The translations under genes and the position numbers were made by a program. From the NCBI GenBank assembly GCA_965237625.1, contig CBDEGD010000039.1:52448-116447 (forward strand): DNA of 64,000 bases. The letters are read 5' to 3'. This DNA comes from JABDIP01 sp965237625 (GTDB taxonomy: Bacteria; Pseudomonadota; Alphaproteobacteria; DSM-16000; Inquilinaceae). The number at the start of each line of letters is the position of its first letter. The first letter of the stretch is position 1. Shown here piece by piece: positions 54,649 to 62,340 of the stretch. The notes beneath the pieces are model-generated. The model ran no database searches, was not told the origin of the DNA, and worked only from the letters and a program-made list of their open reading frames with translations.

Positions 54649-56424
54649 TTGGAGCGCCGACTCACCACAATTCTGGCGGCCGATGTCGTCGGCTACAGCC
54701 GTCTCATGGCGGCCGATGAACCGGGTACGCTCGCCTCTCTCAAAGCCCAGCGCTCCGAGACTATGGAACCAAAGACCGCCGAATATGGCGGTCGGGTCGT
54801 CAAGTTGATGGGAGACGGCACCCTCATGGAATTCGGCAGCGTGGTGGATTCCGTAAACTTTGCGGTCGATGTTCAGCGTGCGATTGCCGAGCGCAACAAA
54901 GAAGTGCCGGAGGTCCAGCGTATCGAGTATCGCATTGGAATCAACATTGGCGATGTCCTGGTGGAAGGCGACGATATTTACGGTGACGGCGTCAACGTGG
55001 CGGCCCGGCTGGAGGGGCTGGCGGAGCCCGGCGGTATCTGTATATCCGGTACGGTTTATGAGCACACGCACAACAAGCTCGACGTCAAGTTCGAGGATCT
55101 TGGTGAGCAGGAAGTCAAGAATATTGCAAATCCGCTTCGCGTCTATCGAATCCTGTCCGCCGCGCCGGCGCGCAACGTCAGTCGATCTGCCCGGCCAACG
55201 CCGCCGCGTCTCGAACAGGCGTGGGGGTCAATCGCGGTTTTTCCCTTCGATAGCCTGTCGCCGGACCCAGATGATGCCTATCTGGCCGATGGCATCGCCA
55301 CCGAGATCATCAATATGCTGTTTCGGATTTCCGATCTGCGCGTCGCATCCCGCTCGGCTATTTTCGCCTCGAGAGATCACGGCGGCGATGGCTGGAAGCT
55401 CGTGCAGGATCTGCGGTTTCGTTATGTCCTGACTGGTAACGTACGCCGCTCAGGTGACCGTCTGCGGGTGATTGCCGAGCTCACCGACGTCGCCAATCGT
55501 ACACAGCTTTGGTCCAGCACTTACGAGCGTCGTCTCGCCGACCTCTTCGCGGTTCAGGAGGAGATCGCGGAAGCTATCGTCGTTGCCTTCGGCGGCGAGT
55601 ATCTGCGCGCCGAATGGCGGCGTGTGAGCGGGCGCCCGACCCAAAACCTCGATGCCTGGGAACTGGTACAAAAAGCCCGGGCGCTGAACCTGCCGGTGAA
55701 TCGCGACGCCATAGATGAGGCTTTGCAAATGGCTCGTGAGGCGGTCGAGATCGACCCGGCCTATGCCGGCGCCCATGCCTGTCTTGCATCGGTTCTGACG
55801 CAGCGGGTGATAAGCGGGTTCAGTGAAAGCTCCGAGGACGATCGTGCCGCGGCGCTTGCCGCTGTCGAGCGAGCGGCCGATCTGTCATCGGACGATCCAG
55901 GTGTGCTGAGGACGCTTGCCAAAGTGTGGAGCAATTGCGGGAGACACGAACAAGCAATCGCGGCGCTTCGGCGGGCCGTTGATATCGCACCCTTTGATTT
56001 TCACAGCTGGGGCAGGCTCGGACGCACCCTCTCTTATGGCGGCGATGCAGAAGGACTGCGCGAAGGCCAAGCGGTGCTCGATCGTATTCTCGCTTCCGCC
56101 CCCAATCATCCGATGGTTCCCTACTGGCTCTATTTCAAGGCCAATGCTTGTGCGCTTGAGGAGCGGTACGAGGATGCCGTGCGCTTTGCCAGGAAGAGCC
56201 TAGACATCCAACCGGGATACGCCGGGGCTTGGGTCGCGCTTGCCAACGCGCTTGGTCGACTGGGCCGCACCGAAGAGGCGCGACAAGCGATGACCCGGGC
56301 GCTTCGCGCGAACCCCGCAATGACACCGAAGCACCTGGCCGAGCAGATCCGGATCGCCGCGGGTGGCGACGAGAAACACGCCGAGAAGGCCCTTGCCGGA
56401 CTTAAGTCGGCGGGATTGCTTTAG
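54649..56424 (+). CDS. Class III adenylate/guanylate cyclase with TolB-like and TPR domains
   Basis: A 591-residue signalling protein. Residues 1-165 form a class III cyclase domain with metal-binding Asp12 (AADVVGYSRLM) and Asp56 (GDGTLMEF), and transition-state Asn116 and Arg120 (GVNVAARLEG), so it looks active. Residues about 190-330 match the TolB-like/FlgO N-terminal domain that follows such cyclases (SIAVFPFDSLSPDPDDAYLADGIATEIINML). The C-terminal about 240 residues are TPR repeats (AVEIDPAYAGAHACLASVLTQR, SLDIQPGYAGAWVALANALGRLGRTEEA). It starts at TTG 54649, supported by AGAAGGGA at good spacing. No membrane segment. Cyclases of this layout are numerous in alphaproteobacteria; the input signal is unknown. 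Confidence 0.92.
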   Translation: MERRLTTILAADVVGYSRLMAADEPGTLASLKAQRSETMEPKTAEYGGRVVKLMGDGTLMEFGSVVDSVNFAVDVQRAIAERNKEVPEVQRIEYRIGINIGDVLVEGDDIYGDGVNVAARLEGLAEPGGICISGTVYEHTHNKLDVKFEDLGEQEVKNIANPLRVYRILSAAPARNVSRSARPTPPRLEQAWGSIAVFPFDSLSPDPDDAYLADGIATEIINMLFRISDLRVASRSAIFASRDHGGDGWKLVQDLRFRYVLTGNVRRSGDRLRVIAELTDVANRTQLWSSTYERRLADLFAVQEEIAEAIVVAFGGEYLRAEWRRVSGRPTQNLDAWELVQKARALNLPVNRDAIDEALQMAREAVEIDPAYAGAHACLASVLTQRVISGFSESSEDDRAAALAAVERAADLSSDDPGVLRTLAKVWSNCGRHEQAIAALRRAVDIAPFDFHSWGRLGRTLSYGGDAEGLREGQAVLDRILASAPNHPMVPYWLYFKANACALEERYEDAVRFARKSLDIQPGYAGAWVALANALGRLGRTEEARQAMTRALRANPAMTPKHLAEQIRIAAGGDEKHAEKALAGLKSAGLL

Positions 56425-56835
56425 CCGGATCCGCCGACACTGATTATGCCCCGGCGAGGACGGATCGCCGGGGTAGAGTTGCCCAGACGCAAAGTCCGCA
56501 ACGGGTCACAAGCGGCAGTGGGTGCCAGTCCGATGTTGGGTCCGAAGCCAACCGATAAGCTGAAGAATTCAGATGGAAAGCTGACGTTTGGACTAGAAGG
56601 TCGGACTAATGCGGGAAGGCGGCAGTATTCGTGCGGAAATGGCTTCGCCCTGATCGCCATAAGCGGCGGCACCAGCTGAGAAGAGTGCGGGACTATATGT
56701 CGAGCCGGCCAGCTCGCGATGTACAACTTTGTGTAGCGCAATCGGAAAATATGAAACCACAGCTTGAAAACTTGATCTAAATTTGCTATAATTCGGGTGG
56801 TTGATCTGGTCCAGACGCGTGGATTCGCGGCAAGC
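56425..56835. other. Intergenic region, nothing supported
   Basis: Short shadow frames only. The part before 56836 is AT-rich and probably contains the promoter of the large hydrolase gene. Confidence 0.35.
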
Positions 56836-59730
56836 ATGCACACACGGGTCATCACATTCGTCTTCTTCCTTATCTCTCTGATGCTGAGCGCGTCCTGTGT
56901 GGAGCGGTATGATTTTCGCGGCAGGGGCGCCTACTTGCAGGATTCCGGCGGGCGGCGCGTAGCCACGCTCGATGTCGGCGCGAGCCTAGAGGTCGGCGCG
57001 CGCGGCCTCGAACCGGGCGAGCTCTATGAATTTGATCTGCGTCTCGACGACGAGGTGGTGAGCTTCAGCCGCCTTTCCGCGAACGCGCGCGGCGAAATCG
57101 AGCCGTTTCATCTATGGTTTCATAGCGGTGTGGTCGGCTGCTCGCTTCGCATGCCGCGTGGCGAACGGCTGCCCCGCTTCATGTTCCGCGATTTCGACGA
57201 AGCCCAAGAGTTGCTCGACGGCCGCGACTTGACGTTGGCGGTGCGACAGACCGAGGGCCGAGCATTATCAACCGGCGAGGCCCCACAGGGCGCTGATTTT
57301 CGCCTGACCATTCCGGTGCGGCCGAGACGATCGGCGATGGTGTTTCCGTCCACGGCCGACGGCTGCTTGCTGAATAGCGAAGAAGTCAGCAAGGACGACA
57401 TGCATGTCAGCGGCCGGCACTTTGACCCCGGCGAATGGGTGGAGCTGAGCATAGTGCCCAACCAGCGCCTGTGGCGAGTGGGCGATCTGGTCAACGACGT
57501 TACGGGCGAGTTTGGAATTGCAGAACCGGTGCGCGTCCAGGCCGACGAGAACGGCCGTTTCACGGTCGGAGTCTGGAGCGCCGAGCTACAAAGACGTGGC
57601 GCCTACGACATCGTGGCCCGGCGTAATTTGGATAGCCAAAGACTCCCGCCGCGCCAAATCGACGGCGATGACATCGTTTCGTATGGCTCGGACACCGCGT
57701 ACTTGCTTTTCCTGAGGTATCCGCCCGGCGGCCCACTGATGGATATCGCCGGCCGCAAGCTTCGCGGTTCTCCTTATTTCGAGTTCGCCGATTCCTTCGC
57801 CGAAACCAGCGATGACGTTTGGGGCGCCGTCGATCCGACATACGTTCCGGCTGCCCATCCGGGCGGCAGCTATGCAGCGTATTATGTGGTCGATCACCGC
57901 AGCGTGCTGGGGTGGGCCGGCAACACGTCGCTTTCCGACGTATCGGGCGGCGCCGAGATCATGCGCGTCAAGGCGGGGTGCATAAACGCCACCGACATCG
58001 TCATTTGGTCCGGCACGAAGCCGATCGCCGAATATGACGTCGTGGTGAACTTCGGCTCGACACCGGCTGAAGCGGCCGGCGCGTTTGTCGACGATTTCAC
58101 CTACGATGACGCGTTGGATTTTCTAGATGGCGCGGATCAGATTGGATTTCGCGTCGCCAAGGATCCGTATGAAATCGGATCGGTTCCGATAGGACGGGCG
58201 CGTTACAGCTTCGACAATCACTTCGTCTCACTGGGCGCTGCGACGGACGTGGATTTACGTGCAGTTGTGCGTTACCCAGCCACCGTCGCTGGCGTTGACA
58301 CTCCCGTGCAAGCTGGCCAACACCCGATATTCATCATTGAACACGGCAATCATTTGACGTGCAACATCACTAGATCCGGCGAGGACCCATACGATCTTCT
58401 GATAGCGGGAACTTTGATGTTTTCGAATCTCTTTGAATATGACGACTGTCCCGATCGCAAACCCAATCATGAAGGCTATATGCGCCTGCTGGAGATACTC
58501 GCGAGCCACGGCGCGATCGCGGTCTCGATTGACGCCTATGACCTGACCAGCTGCACAACATCAGGCTGCCGCCCTCAGTGGATCGCGGAACGCGGCGATC
58601 TGATCCTTAAACATCTGGAATTCTGGTCAGAATTGGACGGCCCGGGAACATACGCCGGCTACTCCGATCCGTTCGCAGGCAGATTTCTCAACCATGTCGA
58701 CATGTCCAGGATTTCGGTGTCCGGCCATAGCCGAGGCGGCGAGGCCTCAATTGCGGCATTCATGCGCAATGCCATGCGCCCCATCGCCCAGCAATTCTCG
58801 ATCACGTCTGTGTCGTCAATTGCGCCAGTTGACGGACAAGCCTTCATCATAAGCGATGTTCCCTATTTCGTGATTCTTCCGGCCGCCGATGGCGATGTAA
58901 GCAATCTGAGCGGTGTCAGGATTTACGACCGTGCGGGCGGTACGACGGACCAGACGGTCAAGAGCGGGATCGATGTCTACGGCGCGAACCACAATTATTT
59001 CAGCACGATCTGGGCCGCAGATCAGGATGACTATACCGACCTTGCGCCTGGCGCGGACACCTCGCGACCGGATTACATAGCGCCGGCCGATCAGCAGAGG
59101 CTTGGCGAGTCGTATCTGGCCGCGTTCACGCGCAGTCAATTGCTGGGCGAGGACGTCTATGAGGACATGCTGCGTGGCCGCCTGGCCTTTCCATCAACCG
59201 CAGGTCAGATAATCCATCATTTCAGGCACGAGGAGAACCATTCCAAGATTGACGCAGGGTCCGCCGCGGGAGTTCCCACCGCCGGTACCGGCGTTACAGA
59301 AACTGTCGTCAGCGGGCCCTCGGTCCACGTCACCCAAGCCGTGCGCCTATCATGGAGCGCGGCTGGCGGCATCTATACCTACACGATTCCAGCCGGCGAC
59401 CGCGACGTAACCGGCTTTGAGGTCTTTTCTTTCCGCGCGGCGCAGACCAACTCCGGCGTAAATCCGACGACTGGACAGGAATTTCAAGTGAAATTGATTG
59501 GTGGCGGCAACGAGCGCGCGGTCTATACGGGACGCTTCGATCAAATACCAGCTCCTTATGATAGGTTTGGGCCCGATCACAATGTCATGACGACCGTCCG
59601 TATTCCGTCGCAATCCTTCATCATAAATCGTTCAGGCGTGACGCTCGATAATATCGACACGGTCGAATTCCGATTTGCCAATCCGAGCCAGGGGGAGGTC
59701 TTCATCGATGATGTCGAATTTTCGCGGTAA
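56836..59730 (+). CDS. Large secreted alpha/beta hydrolase
   Basis: A 964-residue exported protein. A signal peptide with a lipobox-like end (FFLISLMLSASC, Cys21) suggests a lipoprotein. The first about 450 residues are beta-rich, with AYLQDSGGRRVATLDVGASLEVGARGLEPGELYEFDLRL resembling surface-layer adhesive domains. An alpha/beta hydrolase domain follows, with FIIEHGNHLTC, AIAVSIDAY and the nucleophile elbow SVSGHSRGGEASIAAFM (Ser in G-H-S-R-G). The C-terminal about 140 residues look like a carbohydrate-binding-type beta sandwich (VTGFEVFSFRAAQTN, SGVTLDNIDTVEFRFANPSQGEVFIDDVEF). I chose the ATG at 56836; an in-frame GTG at 56797 would put the signal peptide internal. It overlaps the next gene. 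Substrate unknown. Confidence 0.85.
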   Translation: MHTRVITFVFFLISLMLSASCVERYDFRGRGAYLQDSGGRRVATLDVGASLEVGARGLEPGELYEFDLRLDDEVVSFSRLSANARGEIEPFHLWFHSGVVGCSLRMPRGERLPRFMFRDFDEAQELLDGRDLTLAVRQTEGRALSTGEAPQGADFRLTIPVRPRRSAMVFPSTADGCLLNSEEVSKDDMHVSGRHFDPGEWVELSIVPNQRLWRVGDLVNDVTGEFGIAEPVRVQADENGRFTVGVWSAELQRRGAYDIVARRNLDSQRLPPRQIDGDDIVSYGSDTAYLLFLRYPPGGPLMDIAGRKLRGSPYFEFADSFAETSDDVWGAVDPTYVPAAHPGGSYAAYYVVDHRSVLGWAGNTSLSDVSGGAEIMRVKAGCINATDIVIWSGTKPIAEYDVVVNFGSTPAEAAGAFVDDFTYDDALDFLDGADQIGFRVAKDPYEIGSVPIGRARYSFDNHFVSLGAATDVDLRAVVRYPATVAGVDTPVQAGQHPIFIIEHGNHLTCNITRSGEDPYDLLIAGTLMFSNLFEYDDCPDRKPNHEGYMRLLEILASHGAIAVSIDAYDLTSCTTSGCRPQWIAERGDLILKHLEFWSELDGPGTYAGYSDPFAGRFLNHVDMSRISVSGHSRGGEASIAAFMRNAMRPIAQQFSITSVSSIAPVDGQAFIISDVPYFVILPAADGDVSNLSGVRIYDRAGGTTDQTVKSGIDVYGANHNYFSTIWAADQDDYTDLAPGADTSRPDYIAPADQQRLGESYLAAFTRSQLLGEDVYEDMLRGRLAFPSTAGQIIHHFRHEENHSKIDAGSAAGVPTAGTGVTETVVSGPSVHVTQAVRLSWSAAGGIYTYTIPAGDRDVTGFEVFSFRAAQTNSGVNPTTGQEFQVKLIGGGNERAVYTGRFDQIPAPYDRFGPDHNVMTTVRIPSQSFIINRSGVTLDNIDTVEFRFANPSQGEVFIDDVEFSR

Positions 59731-60244
59731 GGCTCGAAGCCGCGATTGCGCCATTGCGGTGGCTTGTGCGTGCACGGTCCTATTTTTTCCAGCCTGCGTG
59801 GCGCAACCCACGGTCTCGGACGCGCCGGCCGCGGCGCTTCCTGGGACTGAAACTCTGCGGGTGTCGGTAGACGAACTGCCCCGGGCAGATGACCGATTGC
59901 AGATACGGCACGCGACAGCCAGGCTCGTTTCAAGCGACGATGCGACGTTTGCGCGTTTCGTACACCCCGAGGGGTTTGACCGGCTCGAGGAGCCGTTGCT
60001 GATCTCGGTCGAAACCACCACGCCCTTCACTGTCCAAGATCTTGCAAAAACGCGGTCGCCGATCATCGTCTTGAATGGCGAGCCGCTGACAGACTCGGTC
60101 GTCGCCGGGACCGATTTGACCACCGTCCACGCTGTGGTGGACGCCTCTCGCGCGCGGCGCCCCCTAAGGCTCCAAGTCGGCTGGCTCGGCGCCTTGTCCG
60201 AGACAATTAGCGACTCTATTGAGATTGGTATCGGTCCAAAGTGA
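59708..60244 (+). CDS. Small exported protein coupled to the hydrolase
   Basis: A 178-residue protein with an N-terminal signal (SRDCAIAVACACTVLFFPAC, possible lipoprotein Cys) and a mature part rich in beta strands (TLRVSVDELPRADDRLQIRHATARLVSS, PLLISVETTTPFTVQDLAK, LRLQVGWLGALSETISDSIEI). The ATG at 59708 lies inside the hydrolase gene, overlapping its last 23 bp, and GGAGG sits at good spacing upstream. The strong overlap implies co-expression and a shared function at the cell surface. I do not recognise the family. Confidence 0.75.
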   Translation: MMSNFRGKARSRDCAIAVACACTVLFFPACVAQPTVSDAPAAALPGTETLRVSVDELPRADDRLQIRHATARLVSSDDATFARFVHPEGFDRLEEPLLISVETTTPFTVQDLAKTRSPIIVLNGEPLTDSVVAGTDLTTVHAVVDASRARRPLRLQVGWLGALSETISDSIEIGIGPK

Positions 60245-60579
60245 GTGTGAAAAGCCATCTATCTGATTAGCTATGATTAGTCGGCGACGTTCAGGTCGGT
60301 GGCAGCCCCCTACCAAATGCGAGGCATCGGCGCTCAGAGAGCGTGGTAGCCAGGTGTCGTGACATAGAGCCGGCGGCCGTGTTTAGAATCGAGGCTGCCG
60401 ACGATGATGACGATGACGACTGAGCCAGCGCGTCCGGATGGAGAGTGTGCGGGCCGCACGCTCGGCTTCCGCTGTTTGTCACCAAGCGAGCGGAGGAGAG
60501 CGCGTCGGTCCGGAGTAACTGCGACGAGCCTGTGACACACCCGAGATAGGTTCTGCCATCCAATCTGGGGGAGGCACCA
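60245..60579. other. Intergenic region, nothing supported
   Basis: Only shadow frames. The promoter of the following gene should lie in the right part. No hairpin or repeat noted. Confidence 0.35.
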
Positions 60580-61533
60580 ATGATCTCGAGGGCGTTCCTT
60601 TCTGCAGCAGCCATTCTAGCTGCCGTTTCAGCCGATAGCGCCGCTGCCCAGTCGCTCAAGGTCGCCACATGGAACATTGAGCAGCTCCGGGCCGAAAACG
60701 GCGTCGGCGTCGTGAAGCGGGACGATGATGATTACGAGGCCCTCGCAATACTCGCTTTGGAGCTGGACGCCGATGTTATTGCCCTCCAGGAGGTCGACGG
60801 CCCCGAGGCGGCCGCGCGCGTCTTCCCGGCCACGGAGTATGACTTTTTCTTTTCCGACCGGAACAACGTGCAGCGCACCGGATTTGCCGTGCGCAAGGAG
60901 ATCGATGTCGTCGCTGACGAGGATTTCACCGCTCTGGCACTTGACGGCAGCGTGCGGCGCGGGACGGACATCACGGTTCGGGTCGGTGGCCAAGATATCC
61001 GCATGCTCTCCGTGCACCTCAAGAGCCGGTGCTTTGATGCGCCGCTGACCACTAACAACCGGCATTGCCGGAAGCTGAACCAGCAGGTCCCTATCCTCGA
61101 GTTGTGGATCGACAACCGCTCGGAGGAAGGGGTCACCTTCGTGGTTCTTGGCGACTTCAACCGCCGCTTCGATGCCCAGGGCGACGACTTCTGGCCTATG
61201 ATCGACGACGGCGCGCCGGTGCCGCTGGACTTGTTCCGCGTTACCGAGGAACGGACGTCGGAGTGCCGCGGCGGCGAATTCCCGGTCTACATCGACCACA
61301 TCGTTCTGGACGAACAGGCCAACGATTTCCTGGTGCCGGACAGCTTCGAGCAGATTCTGACGACCGAACAGGACGAACAGGCGTTCAAGCTGTCGGACCA
61401 CTGCGCGATCGCGGTGACGCTGAATTTGGCGGCAGATGCGCCAGACGACCTCAAGACGCAACTGCTGCAGCAGATCGAAGCCGTGGAGGATGAACTCGGT
61501 GCATTGAGGGAGACTGTCGAGGCGCTGCCGTAG
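60580..61533 (+). CDS. Secreted endonuclease/exonuclease/phosphatase family protein
   Basis: A 317-residue protein with a signal peptide (MISRAFLSAAAILAAVSADSAAA, cleavage near AAA-QSLK). The catalytic motifs of the EEP superfamily are present in order: VATWNIEQL (Asn), VIALQEVDG (metal-binding Glu), VHLKSRCF (His), VVLGDFNRRF (Asp and Asn) and KLSDHCAIAV (final Asp-His). The C-terminal about 30 residues (KTQLLQQIEAVEDELGALRETVEAL) form a coiled coil. GGGGAGG precedes the ATG. It could be an extracellular nuclease or a lipid phosphatase; the substrate cannot be told from sequence. It follows the secreted hydrolase and exported protein on the same strand. Confidence 0.9.
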   Translation: MISRAFLSAAAILAAVSADSAAAQSLKVATWNIEQLRAENGVGVVKRDDDDYEALAILALELDADVIALQEVDGPEAAARVFPATEYDFFFSDRNNVQRTGFAVRKEIDVVADEDFTALALDGSVRRGTDITVRVGGQDIRMLSVHLKSRCFDAPLTTNNRHCRKLNQQVPILELWIDNRSEEGVTFVVLGDFNRRFDAQGDDFWPMIDDGAPVPLDLFRVTEERTSECRGGEFPVYIDHIVLDEQANDFLVPDSFEQILTTEQDEQAFKLSDHCAIAVTLNLAADAPDDLKTQLLQQIEAVEDELGALRETVEALP

Positions 61534-61544
61534 TCGGCCGCTAC

Positions 61545-61795
61545 CGGTTTCTCCGCGACCGTCTCGGCCTTCGAGTTGATCATGCGATAGCCCGATCTTC
61601 AGGCCCTTGGCCCAGAATGGCACCAGGCCCCAACGCGCGGTGAAGAGTTTGCGGGCGCCGTCCCTTGAGCCGGACGATCGGCACCTTCTGCGTCGGTTCC
61701 ACGTTGTGGGACGCGCCGATGTTTGGAAGCTGATCGACCTTGAAGAACTGACGGATGGCTTCGGAGTGAGAGGTGATCAGATAACGGCCGCACAT
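61545..61795 (-). pseudogene. Frameshifted, truncated SOS response-associated peptidase (SRAP/YedK)
   Basis: Read leftward from 61795 the frame begins MCGRYLITSHSEAIRQFFKVDQLPNIGASHNVEPTQKVPIVRLKG, the unmistakable SRAP N-terminus with catalytic Cys2. The homology then moves to a second frame (PFWAKGLKIG) and to a third (MINSKAETVAEKP), where it ends. So there are two frameshifts and the C-terminal half, including the catalytic Glu and His, is lost. Intact members, about 220 residues, link covalently to abasic sites in single-stranded DNA. This copy cannot be functional. Confidence 0.82.
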
Positions 61796-62340
61796 GCTGC
61801 AACCGTAGCATGTCCATTTGGCGACCGGATAAAGCACAGGTGTCACGAAGCGCCCCGGCGAGAGCCAGACAGGCTGCGCCTTCGGTCCGATCTGGCCGCG
61901 CTGGCGGCACATGATGTCCTGCTAATGGCCGAATGGCATTGTCCGCATACGGTTTCAATGCAGCCGTGGTCTTGGATGGGCGCCAACGACCTATTCTGAC
62001 CCAAAGGCGACCATCCCCTTGCTATCCCGGCAGTGGATTGTGCCGATAGATTGAACACGCATTGTATCTGCCAATAAGATACAAATCGCAAAACACCGGT
62101 CAACTAGGCTAGGCCAACGCCAATCTCTCACACTGGAATTGTTTCCCGTTAAAGTTGGCCAGTATGCGCAGACCTTGCCTTTTCACCGTCCTGTAGTGCC
62201 GCCACGCATTCGGATTTCAATCTGCGTGTTCGTAGTTGGCCTCACTCTGTAGAAGCTGGTTGAGTGCCCGCATCCGGAGTAGATTGAGTACAAATGCTCC
62301 GTAAAGGTGCAGTCGATCGGCGTTGGAGGAGGTCGCGTCC
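61796..62340. other. Intergenic region, nothing supported
   Basis: About 545 bp without a convincing gene on either strand. GGAGGAGG lies just before the ATG at 62341 and serves the next gene. Confidence 0.4.

Noticed and set aside
60628..61623. Leftward 331-codon frame opposite the secreted EEP protein
   Set aside because: The EEP catalytic motifs are all on the plus strand. Only its first residues (PFWAKGLKIG) are meaningful, as part of the broken SRAP gene.
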